Origin: Brucellaceae bacterium
GTDB lineage: Bacteria; Pseudomonadota; Alphaproteobacteria; Rhizobiales; Rhizobiaceae
Assembly: GCA_020637755.1 (NCBI GenBank)
Contig: JACKJW010000020.1
Location: forward strand, 1 to 35,310
Direction of reading: 5' to 3'
DNA: 35,310 bases
Shown here: piece after piece, positions 24,376 to 33,298 of the stretch
Layout: each line of letters starts with the position of its first letter
Position numbering within the stretch: position 1 is the stretch's first letter
Position numbers and translations under genes: made by a program
The notes under the pieces: model-generated
Seen by the model: the letters and a program-made list of their open reading frames with translations, nothing else
Database searches by the model: none
What the model was told of the DNA's origin: nothing

Positions 24376-24955
24376 AAAACCCTCCCAAGGTTCCATACGC
24401 CAAGCCCCCTCATGAGACATGGCATCGCGCGTATCTCTACAGATCGAATCCGGATCACGATATGCGACATTGGATTCATACCGTGGCGCCGCGCCAGAGT
24501 CTTCACCGCGGATGACCAAGATAGTGCTGCGGCGCAGCGGAGCATTGTTCATGTATGAATTGCATCAATACCGCGCAGAAACATGGTGAAATGCAGGAAC
24601 CATGATTCCGGACTTCACTTTATTTCTTCAGATGCGATGAATAATAAATCGTAAGATATCGTTAACGGTAAAGTAGTTGCGGTTCCTTCGACTGCCCGGA
24701 AATTTGAACCGCGTGAAAGACGCGCTGAAACCGACGAAAAATACCGCCCCAAGACAGGACGTGGTTGCCGGACGCGCAGGCCTTGGACCCGGCGCGGGGC
24801 TGTGGACAAAAGGCTTGCCGTACTTTCTGTTACGGAAGCGCCGCGATGCACAATCCCGGCGGGTACAGGTCTTTCCACAAAAAAACACCGCGGACCATCT
24901 GGCCCGCGGTGCCTCGTTCGGTGTGGATGACCGGCGGGCAGGTGCCCGCGCGCGG
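24376..24955. other. 580-bp region between acs and the symporter operon
   Basis: No gene is supported. The right part holds the acs terminator. An AT-rich stretch at about 24600-24690 (containing CGTTAACGGTAAAG and AATAATAAATCG), unlike the surrounding DNA, is the likely promoter region for the symporter operon. A long 5' leader of 200 bases or more would then precede the DUF4212 gene. I could not fix -35 and -10 boxes. Confidence 0.5.
24879..24911 (-). terminator. rho-independent terminator of acs
   Basis: On the minus strand, stem CACCGCGG / CCGCGGTG (24886-24893 with 24904-24911) is followed by seven T (the A run 24879-24885 on the plus strand, with one C between). It lies 45 bp past the acs stop and separates acs from the symporter genes. 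Confidence 0.88.
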
Positions 24956-26899
<1,944 letters not shown>

Positions 26900-27221
26900 G
26901 CGTTCCTCCTCAAATGAACAGGCCCGGCATGCAGGTTCCTCCAGCCGGGACAGGACAGGCCAATAGTCAGCGGCAGTCTTAACACCCGTCCGTGCCTAGT
27001 CAAATTAGACGTTTGGTTCGTGCCAATCGTATGATGTCAAAGGGATTTGCGTAACGCACCGGATGCCCTTGCAAGCGCCACTGTAACATCTTGTCAGATT
27101 TCGTGATGTTGCAGTGCACAATCCCGCCATATTTGCCGCGCACACGCTGGCCGCGTTCCGGCGGGACTGCCACAAGTGATGGTGGCCTTGCCGATGTTGT
27201 TCACTCAAGGGGCCATCACTC
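26900..27221. other. 322-bp divergent intergenic region of acs and the M15 peptidase gene
   Basis: No gene is supported. It must carry both promoters. It holds a long inverted repeat near the peptidase side (27079-27116) and a weak palindrome GTCAAATTAGAC at 27000-27010 (10 of 12 bases symmetric). TTGACA is present on the acs strand at about 27036-27041 but I could not pair it with a good -10. Confidence 0.5.
27079..27116. promoter_or_regulatory. inverted repeat with 12-bp arms
   Basis: Arms CACTGTAACATC (27079-27090) and GATGTTGCAGTG (27105-27116) match at 11 of 12 positions, with the remaining pair a possible G-T in RNA; spacer 14 bases. There is no T tract on either side, so it is not an ordinary terminator. 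It lies 105 bp before the M15 gene and about 180 bp before acs. Confidence 0.5.
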
Positions 27222-27752
27222 ATGACCAACCTGCTGACCGGCGCGTTGCGCCGTGCAACCGGCGCTGCCATGGCCGCGCTCATGCTTGCCACCGGCGTTG
27301 CCGCCGCCAATCCCTTTGCCAGCGCGGGCAATCCGCTGCATGCCATCCATGTTCATGACTTCGACGACGAGCACGCCCATCTGGCGGAAGAAGGCGCGCT
27401 TGACCGCATCCATCCGCTGGTGCTCGCAGCCCTTCCCAAGGGCAAGGCCTATGTCAAGTACAATGCGCCGGCCAATTGCGTGCCGGGGCGCCTGAAGGCG
27501 GTTCTGTCGCAGGTGTCGGCCAAGTATGGCCCGATCACGGTCAACTCGACCTTCCGTTCGCGCTCGAAGAACCGGGCCGTCGGCGGCAAGTCGAAATCCT
27601 ACCACCTGTCGTGCTCGGCGGTGGATTTTCGCGTTCATGGATCGAGCAGGGGCCTGATGAGCTATCTGGCGGCCAACAAGTCGTTGGGCGGGTTGAAGCG
27701 CTATGCATCCGGCTTCTACCACATCGACACCGGTCCGCGCCGCAGCTGGTAA
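27222..27752 (+). CDS. exported M15-type peptidoglycan peptidase-like protein
   Basis: 176 residues. A signal peptide covers residues 1-29 (MTNLLTGALRRATGAAMAAL, then LATGVAAA). The C-terminal domain STFRSRSKNRAVGGKSKSYH, then LSCSAVDFRVHG and YASGFYHIDTGPRRSW, is Peptidase_M15_3 (YcbK-like): His128, Asp135 and His167 are the zinc ligands. Such proteins act in the periplasm on peptide parts of the cell wall. Between signal and domain lies a short metal-rich stretch HAIHVHDFDDEHAHLAEE (40-57). AAGGGG lies 11 bases before ATG, a long spacing. It is divergent from acs and convergent with the tetR-type gene, 21 bp away. Confidence 0.88.
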   Translation: MTNLLTGALRRATGAAMAALMLATGVAAANPFASAGNPLHAIHVHDFDDEHAHLAEEGALDRIHPLVLAALPKGKAYVKYNAPANCVPGRLKAVLSQVSAKYGPITVNSTFRSRSKNRAVGGKSKSYHLSCSAVDFRVHGSSRGLMSYLAANKSLGGLKRYASGFYHIDTGPRRSW

Positions 27753-27773
27753 GGCCTCTCAGTCCACGCAGCC

Positions 27774-28328
27774 TCAGGGCCAACGCAGCAGCATGTCCCT
27801 CACAGCCTTGCTGGCTGTGGGGCGCTCCTCCGGCGGGATCGGTCTGCCGAAGGCCACCTCGCCGATGAAGGCGCAATAGAGGAAGCGGGCACGTTGCTGC
27901 GCTGCGGGGCCGGGAATGCCCGCCCGTTCCAGGATCGAGGCCAGATGGGCGATCCTGCGGGCGTCCACCTGCTCGATGATGGCGCGGACCCTGGCGTCCG
28001 TTGCCGCCCAGTTGCGCAGGCCGACTTCCAGCCCGACATCCATCTTCACGATGTGGCCGATGACATTGGCGAGGATGTCAGCCGCACTGCCGCCACGGCC
28101 CTCCACATCCTCGATCACGCTGCCGGTCTGCATCTCGATCCAGCGCTCAAGCAGGGCTTCCAGCAAGGCGCCGCGATCCGCGAAATGCCAGTAGAAGCTC
28201 CCCTTGGTCACGCCCAGTGATTTTGCGAGCGGCTCGACGCGGACCTTTTCAACACCACCTTCGGCCATTGCGGCAAGGGCAGCGGCGATCCAGCCGTCCC
28301 GGTTCATCTTGTCGGACTTTTCTACCAT
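27774..28328 (-). CDS. TetR/AcrR family regulator
   Basis: 184 residues from ATG at 28328. The N-terminal helix-turn-helix (VEPLAKSLGVTKGSFYWHFA, about 31-50) is clear TetR family; the C-terminal ligand domain is not assigned. The ATG at 28328 lies inside operator 1, about 3-5 bases after the predicted transcription start, so the mRNA would be nearly leaderless; ATG at 28307 and TTG at 28355 are alternatives. It is divergent from the MAPEG-like gene, with 69 bp between the two starts. Two matching operators cover the promoters of both genes, so it very likely represses itself and the neighbour and responds to a small hydrophobic ligand (inference). Confidence 0.92.
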   Translation of the reverse strand: MVEKSDKMNRDGWIAAALAAMAEGGVEKVRVEPLAKSLGVTKGSFYWHFADRGALLEALLERWIEMQTGSVIEDVEGRGGSAADILANVIGHIVKMDVGLEVGLRNWAATDARVRAIIEQVDARRIAHLASILERAGIPGPAAQQRARFLYCAFIGEVAFGRPIPPEERPTASKAVRDMLLRWP

Positions 28329-28342
28329 ACGGTTGCGTATTG
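28325..28342. promoter_or_regulatory. TetR-type operator 1
   Basis: Inverted repeat CCATACG-N4-CGTATTG. It overlaps the -10 box and start codon region of the tetR-type gene. It matches operator 2 in 13 of 14 arm bases, with the same spacer length. Confidence 0.8.
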
Positions 28343-28367
28343 TACGCCTCCACAAAGGGTGCTACAA
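28339..28367 (-). promoter_or_regulatory. promoter of the tetR-type gene
   Basis: Minus strand -35 TTGTAG (28362-28367), 17-base spacer, -10 TACAAT (28339-28344). The -10 overlaps operator 1 and also the -35 of the opposing promoter. Confidence 0.65.
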
Positions 28368-28368
28368 G
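28340..28368 (+). promoter_or_regulatory. promoter of the MAPEG-like gene
   Basis: Plus strand -35 TTGTAC (28340-28345), 17-base spacer, -10 TACAAG (28363-28368). The predicted start at about 28375 lies inside operator 2. The two promoters occupy the same DNA facing opposite ways. Confidence 0.65.
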
Positions 28369-28371
28369 TCA

Positions 28372-28389
28372 CCATACGCTACCGTATGG
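28372..28389. promoter_or_regulatory. TetR-type operator 2
   Basis: Inverted repeat with perfect 7-bp arms CCATACG and CGTATGG around CTAC. It covers the predicted transcription start of the MAPEG-like gene and touches its GGAGGG ribosome site (28388-28393). Centre-to-centre distance to operator 1 is 47 bp. Confidence 0.85.
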
Positions 28390-28397
28390 AGGGATCA

Positions 28398-28787
28398 ATG
28401 AACAACGTAGCAGTGATTTGCACCGCCGCGCTCGGTTTTCTGCTGTTCGGCATGGGCTGGCCGATTTCCGGGTTGCGAAACCACCTCAAGCGCTACGCGG
28501 GATATGATGCCGACCCGGCCGACCTGCTCTACAAGGCGGTGCGCGCCCACGGAAACACGGCGGAGTACTCGGCGTTCCTTGCCGTGATGTTCCTCTATCT
28601 TGGAAGCCGCAACCCGGCCGACTGGGTCGTCTGGTCCATCATCGGTGCGACCGTTTGCCGCTACCTCTATGTTGTCGGCGTGCTCGCCTTCCCGACCATG
28701 GCCAAGCCCAACCCGGTGCGCTTCATCGGGGCGGGTGGCACCTATACGTTCGGCCTCGCGCTCGCCTATGCGATGCTGGTGGCCTGA
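28398..28787 (+). CDS. MAPEG-like integral membrane protein
   Basis: 129 residues from ATG at 28398, with GGAGGG just upstream. Four hydrophobic segments (about 4-22, 52-72, 75-95 and 108-128) and the motif YKAVRAHGNTAEYSAFLAVM between helices 1 and 2 fit the MAPEG superfamily, whose eukaryotic members include microsomal glutathione transferases; the Arg-x-His-x-Asn...Glu pattern is the family hallmark. The reaction here is unknown; conjugation or reduction of lipophilic compounds is possible. Control by the divergent TetR-type protein supports a role in response to a toxic or lipophilic compound (inference). Confidence 0.85.
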   Translation: MNNVAVICTAALGFLLFGMGWPISGLRNHLKRYAGYDADPADLLYKAVRAHGNTAEYSAFLAVMFLYLGSRNPADWVVWSIIGATVCRYLYVVGVLAFPTMAKPNPVRFIGAGGTYTFGLALAYAMLVA

Positions 28788-28819
28788 ACCGCGCCAGACC
28801 CTTCAGCGGGGTGCCGGCA

Positions 28820-29194
28820 TCAGACGGCACCATCCAGCGGTCCGAAAAAGCCGATGATGCGGGCGATGCGCCCGCGCGGCGAGAATTCCACGATATCGGT
28901 GCCTGCGGGCAGGCGGGTGCCATCAGCAAGCTGCTTGCACCAGGCGAAGCGTGCCAGCCCGTGATGCTGGTCCACCTTGCCAAGGCGCGGCGTCGTGGAG
29001 CCGGGAAACCGGGCCTGGACCGTCGCGATGTGATCGAGCAGGGCGGCAAGGCCTTCGGTGTGCACCGACGGGTCGACATAGACCATGTCCGGTTCGAGGA
29101 TGTCTGACAGAAGTTCTTGGCGTTCTTGACGTGACCAGTCTTCCCATGCCGCACAATAGCGGTCGATACAGGCGGTCAGTTCCGAATTGTCCAT
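28820..29194 (-). CDS. SnoaL-like / NTF2-fold protein
   Basis: 124 residues from ATG at 29194, with AGGAG upstream; the open frame continues to 29428 but that part overlaps the YggS gene. The layout helix (IDRYCAAWEDWSRQERQELL), then DILEPDMVYVDPSVHTEGLAALLDHI and the strand pair ending in GTDIVEFSPRGRIARIIGFFGP fits the SnoaL-like NTF2 fold. Members range from small-molecule isomerases to binding proteins; no specific function can be given. It lies 85 bp after the YggS-type gene on the same strand and is convergent with the MAPEG-like gene. Confidence 0.8.
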   Translation of the reverse strand: MDNSELTACIDRYCAAWEDWSRQERQELLSDILEPDMVYVDPSVHTEGLAALLDHIATVQARFPGSTTPRLGKVDQHHGLARFAWCKQLADGTRLPAGTDIVEFSPRGRIARIIGFFGPLDGAV

Positions 29195-29279
29195 CTTGTC
29201 CGGCTCCTGCTGATCCCGGCCAGCAAAACCTGCCGCCTGCAGAGAGTTTAGGGCCGGGTGTGCGATCGGCAAGCGGCCG

Positions 29280-29954
29280 TCACACCTGGTAGGCGCGGTT
29301 GCCGAAAATGGCGCTGCCGACGCGTACGTGGGTGGCGCCCATGGCGATGGCGACAGCATAATCTGCCGACATGCCCATGGAGAGCTTTTCGACATCGGCT
29401 TCGCGCGCCAGCTTTTCCAGCAAAGCAAAATGCGGGCCGGGGTTTTCGTCCGCCGGCGGGATGCACATCAGGCCTTCGATTTCGAGGCCGTGCACCGCGC
29501 GGCAGCGTCTCACAAAGGCGACGGCCTCGCGCGGATCGATGCCGGCCTTTTGCGGTTCGCGACCGGTGTTGACCTGAACGAACAGGGCCGGATGGCGGTC
29601 CTGTTTCCTCATCTCCCTGGCCAGTTCGGCGGCGATCTTTTCGCGGTCGACGGTTTCAATGATATCGAACAGGGCGACGGCTTCCTTCGCCTTGTTGGAT
29701 TGAAGCGGGCCGATCAGATGCAATTCGACATCCGGAAAATCCGCCTTCAGTCCGGGCCATTTGCCTTCGGCTTCCTGAACGCGGTTCTCGCCGAAAATCC
29801 GCTGTCCGGCTTCCAGCACGGGCCTTATTTCATCAGCCTCGAAGGTCTTTGAGACGGCGACCAGCGCGACGGAAGCCTCCGGGCGACCGCTTTCACGGGC
29901 TGCCGCGGCGATCTCCGCGCAGACCGACTTCCAGTTTTCGACCGTTTTCTCCAT
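29280..29954 (-). CDS. YggS-family PLP-binding protein (PLP homeostasis)
   Basis: 224 residues, the family length. VALVAVSKTFEADEIRPVLE holds the PLP-binding Lys36; FGENRVQEAEGKW, LHLIGPLQSNKAKEAV, LFVQVNTGREPQKAGI and LSMGMSADYAVAIAMGATHVR are the family blocks forming the TIM-barrel fold. These proteins have no known catalysis and keep PLP and amino acid pools in balance; the E. coli member is YggS (PLPBP). It is divergent from leuS, with a 124-bp gap, a neighbour relation that recurs in rhizobia as far as I recall. Confidence 0.95.
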   Translation of the reverse strand: MEKTVENWKSVCAEIAAAARESGRPEASVALVAVSKTFEADEIRPVLEAGQRIFGENRVQEAEGKWPGLKADFPDVELHLIGPLQSNKAKEAVALFDIIETVDREKIAAELAREMRKQDRHPALFVQVNTGREPQKAGIDPREAVAFVRRCRAVHGLEIEGLMCIPPADENPGPHFALLEKLAREADVEKLSMGMSADYAVAIAMGATHVRVGSAIFGNRAYQV

Positions 29955-30078
29955 CGCCTTGGCAAAGCCTCTTTTGCGCGGTTTTTGGCAGGGTCGCGAT
30001 GCTCACCGGTTGACGCTTTGGCGAAAGCATGGTGAAGGTCCGCGCATCCCAACGACGCTTTTAAGTGAATTATCCGGC

Positions 30079-32685
30079 ATGGCAACCGAACGCTACAATC
30101 CGCGCACGTCCGAACCGAAGTGGCAGAAGGCCTGGGACGAGGCCAAGCTCTTCGAGACGAAGAACGACGATCCGCGCGAGAAGTATTACGTGCTGGAGAT
30201 GTTCCCCTATCCGTCCGGGCGCATCCACATGGGCCATGTGCGCAACTACACCATGGGTGACGTGGTGGCCCGCTACAAGCGCGCCATGGGCTACAATGTG
30301 CTGCACCCCATGGGCTGGGACGCCTTCGGCATGCCGGCGGAAAACGCCGCCATGGCCAACAAGACGCATCCGGGCACCTGGACCTACTCCAATATTGACA
30401 CGATGCGCAGCCAGCTGAAGTCCATGGGCCTGTCGCTCGACTGGTCGCGCGAGTTCGCCACCTGCGACGTGGACTATTATCGCCACCAGCAGGCGATCTT
30501 CCTTGATCTGCTCGACAAGGGACTTGCCTATCGCGGTCCGGGCAAGGTCAACTGGGACCCGGTCGACCAGACGGTGCTTGCCAACGAGCAGGTGATCGAC
30601 GGCAAGGGCTGGCGCTCGGGTGCTGAAGTCGAACAGCGGGAAATGCAGGTCTGGTATTTCCGGATCACCGATTTCAAAGAGGATCTTGTTTCGGCGCTGG
30701 CGACACTGGACCAGTGGCCCGAAAAGGTCCGCCTCATGCAGGCAAACTGGATCGGCCGGTCGCAAGGCATGTCCATCCGCTGGGCGCTCGATCCCGAAGG
30801 TGCGCCGGCCGGCGAGACCGAGATCGAGGTTTTCACGACCCGTCCTGACACGCTCTTCGGTGCCTCATTCCTTGCAATCGCCGCCGACCATCCGATTGCC
30901 TTGAAACTGGCTGCGGAGAATTCCTCTGTCGCCGAATTCAGCGACGAATGCCGCCGGCGCGGGACTTCGGTCATCGAGATCGAAAAGGGCGAGAAATTTG
31001 GCTTCGATACGGGCCTGACCGTGCGCCACCCGCTTGACGCCAAAATCACGGTGCCCGTCTGGATCGCCAATTTCGTGCTGATGGACTACGGCACTGGCGC
31101 GATCTTCGGCTGCCCGTCGGGCGACCAGCGCGACCTCGATTTCGCACGCAAATACGGCCTTCCTGTCGTGCCCGTTGTCTTGCCGAAGGGAGCGGATGCG
31201 ACATCGTTTGCCATTGGTGACAAAGCTGTCGAAGACGCCGGCACCATGATCAATTCAGGCTTCCTTGACGGCCTGACGACCACGGATGCCTTTGATGCCG
31301 TTGCCGAGCGTCTGCAAGCTGACATGCTGGACGGCCGCCCTGTCGGCGATCACCAGATCCGGTTCCGGCTCAAGGACTGGGGCATTTCGCGCCAGCGCTA
31401 CTGGGGTTGCCCGATCCCGGTGATCCATTGCGACGATTGCGGCATCGTGCCGGTGCCGAAGGCCGACCTGCCGGTGAAGCTGCCCGACGATGTCGAGTTC
31501 GACCGGCCCGGCAACCCGCTCGACCGCCATCCGACCTGGCGCCACGTGGGCTGCCCGCATTGCGGCAAGGACGCGCGGCGGGAGACCGACACGATGGACA
31601 CGTTCGTCGATTCGTCCTGGTATTTCGCGCGCTTCACCGCGCCCTGGGCGGATGATCCGACGATCCCGGAGGCGGCCGACGCCTGGCTGCCGGTCGACCA
31701 GTATATCGGCGGCATCGAGCATGCGATCCTGCACCTGCTCTATTCGCGTTTCTTCACCCGCGCCATGCGCGCCACCGGCCACCTCACGCTGGACGAACCC
31801 TTCAAGGGCATGTTCACGCAGGGCATGGTGGTGCACGAGACCTACAAGGGGCCGGAAGGCTGGGTGACCCCGGCCGAGGTGCGCATCGAGGAAACCGACG
31901 GCAAGCGCCGCGCCGTGCATGCGGAAAGCGGCGCTGAAATCGCCATCGGTCCCATCGAGAAGATGTCGAAATCCAAGAAGAACGTGGTCGATCCCGACGA
32001 CATCATTGCCTCCTACGGGGCGGACACGGCGCGCTTCTTCATGATCTCGGATTCGCCGCCGGAACGTGACGTGATCTGGACTGAAGCGGGCGTGGAAGGT
32101 GCGCATCGCTTCGTGCAGCGCGTCTGGCGTCTTGTCTCGGAAGCTGCGGATGCCCTCAAGGCATCGCCGGCCAAGGCTGACGGCTCGGACATGTCCAAGG
32201 CAGCGCACAAGACGGTGAAAGCCGTGGGCGAGGACATCGGCAAGCTCGCCTTCAACAAGGCGGTCGCGCGTCTTTATGAGCTGGTGAACGCCATGGCTCA
32301 GCCTCTGACGATGGTGGCCGAGGGCAAGGCGGATGCATCTGCCGCTGGTGCCGCGCGTGATGCGGTGGAAAAGCTGATCATCATGTTTGCGCCGATGATG
32401 CCACATCTGGCAGAAGAGTGCTGGGCCGCGGTTGGCGGGACGGGCCTTGCCGCCAACCAGCCCTGGCCCGATTATGATCCGGCGCTGACGGTCGAGAACG
32501 AGATCACCTACCCGGTGCAGATCAATGGCAAGAAGCGCGGCGATTTGACAATTGCACGCGACGCGGACAAAGCTGCCGTTGAAGAGGCTGCACTGGCGCT
32601 CGACGTGGTCGCCAAGGCACTGGACGGGCAGCCGCCGCGCAAGGTCATCGTGGTTCCGCAGAGGATCATCAATGTCGTCATCTGA
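30079..32685 (+). CDS. leuS: leucyl-tRNA synthetase
   Basis: 868 residues from ATG at 30079 (MATERYNPRTSEPKWQKAW), matching the usual bacterial LeuRS start; the open frame back to 29959 is not family-like. Ribosome site weak. Class I motifs: HMGH (50-53) for HIGH, and KMSKS (628-632). The editing domain lies in the middle (TTRPDTLFGASFLAIAADHP and FGCPSGDQRDLDFA), and the zinc domain shows HCDDCGIVP with GCPHCGKDA. It charges tRNA-Leu and edits wrong amino acids. lptE starts inside its last codons (14-bp overlap). Confidence 0.97.
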   Translation: MATERYNPRTSEPKWQKAWDEAKLFETKNDDPREKYYVLEMFPYPSGRIHMGHVRNYTMGDVVARYKRAMGYNVLHPMGWDAFGMPAENAAMANKTHPGTWTYSNIDTMRSQLKSMGLSLDWSREFATCDVDYYRHQQAIFLDLLDKGLAYRGPGKVNWDPVDQTVLANEQVIDGKGWRSGAEVEQREMQVWYFRITDFKEDLVSALATLDQWPEKVRLMQANWIGRSQGMSIRWALDPEGAPAGETEIEVFTTRPDTLFGASFLAIAADHPIALKLAAENSSVAEFSDECRRRGTSVIEIEKGEKFGFDTGLTVRHPLDAKITVPVWIANFVLMDYGTGAIFGCPSGDQRDLDFARKYGLPVVPVVLPKGADATSFAIGDKAVEDAGTMINSGFLDGLTTTDAFDAVAERLQADMLDGRPVGDHQIRFRLKDWGISRQRYWGCPIPVIHCDDCGIVPVPKADLPVKLPDDVEFDRPGNPLDRHPTWRHVGCPHCGKDARRETDTMDTFVDSSWYFARFTAPWADDPTIPEAADAWLPVDQYIGGIEHAILHLLYSRFFTRAMRATGHLTLDEPFKGMFTQGMVVHETYKGPEGWVTPAEVRIEETDGKRRAVHAESGAEIAIGPIEKMSKSKKNVVDPDDIIASYGADTARFFMISDSPPERDVIWTEAGVEGAHRFVQRVWRLVSEAADALKASPAKADGSDMSKAAHKTVKAVGEDIGKLAFNKAVARLYELVNAMAQPLTMVAEGKADASAAGAARDAVEKLIIMFAPMMPHLAEECWAAVGGTGLAANQPWPDYDPALTVENEITYPVQINGKKRGDLTIARDADKAAVEEAALALDVVAKALDGQPPRKVIVVPQRIINVVI

Positions 32686-33238
32686 TACCAGACACCGCCG
32701 CCTTGCTGCGGCCCTGCTGGCGGGCCTGACGCTGCTGACCGGCTGTTCCGTGCAGCCGCTTTACGGCACGGCCAACCGGTTGCCGGTGGCTCCGGGCGAC
32801 GAGGACAAGCGGCGCATCGCCTCCGTCGAGATTGCCCCGGTGGGCAACCGCGAGGGGCTGGAAGTGCGCAATCATCTCATCTTCCTGCTGAATGGCGGAG
32901 CGGGACAGCCCTCCGATCCGCTCTACCGCATGAAGCTGAAGGTCACGACGAAGAACCAGACCGTGGCCGAAGTGCAGAGTTGTGTGGGTTGCGGTTTTGA
33001 CAGCCTGCCGACGGCGGGCGCGATCCGGCTGACAGCTGAATACAGCATCAGCGATGCCAAGACCGGTTCCGAGATCGCGAAGGGCACACGTTTCGTCTCT
33101 GCGCCCTACGATCGTGGCCGCCAGGAATTCGCCAATTACCGGGCGGAGCGTGACGCCAATGACCGTGCTGCGCGTGAACTGGCCGAGATGCTGCGGTTGG
33201 CGATTGCCCACGAGATGGCAAAGGTTTCACCCAACTGA
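32672..33238 (+). CDS. lptE: LPS assembly lipoprotein LptE
   Basis: 188 residues from ATG at 32672, overlapping the leuS end by 14 bp; AGAGG lies about seven bases upstream. The signal peptide ends in the lipobox LLTGC with Cys25 as the lipidated residue, followed by SVQPLYG, which is usual for alphaproteobacterial LptE. The mature part (SVEIAPVGNREGLEVRNHLIF, then AEYSISDAKTGSEIAKG) has the mixed alpha/beta pattern of the family. LptE plugs the LptD barrel that inserts LPS in the outer membrane. In many rhizobia holA follows; here the next gene is a convergent histidine kinase. Confidence 0.92.
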   Translation: MSSSDTRHRRLAAALLAGLTLLTGCSVQPLYGTANRLPVAPGDEDKRRIASVEIAPVGNREGLEVRNHLIFLLNGGAGQPSDPLYRMKLKVTTKNQTVAEVQSCVGCGFDSLPTAGAIRLTAEYSISDAKTGSEIAKGTRFVSAPYDRGRQEFANYRAERDANDRAARELAEMLRLAIAHEMAKVSPN

Positions 33239-33298
33239 GATCTCGTCCGGGTCCGGCGGGCCAGGTCTTGTCCGGCCTTGTCCTGACCGGGACAGGCG

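Noticed and set aside
24376..24552. N-terminal extension of the DUF4212 protein to 24552
   Set aside because: The family starts near the ATG at 24375, which has a strong ribosome site; the extension has no resemblance to the family.
33279..33294. TGTCC/GGACA stem between lptE and the kinase as a terminator
   Set aside because: Five-base stem and no T run on either strand.
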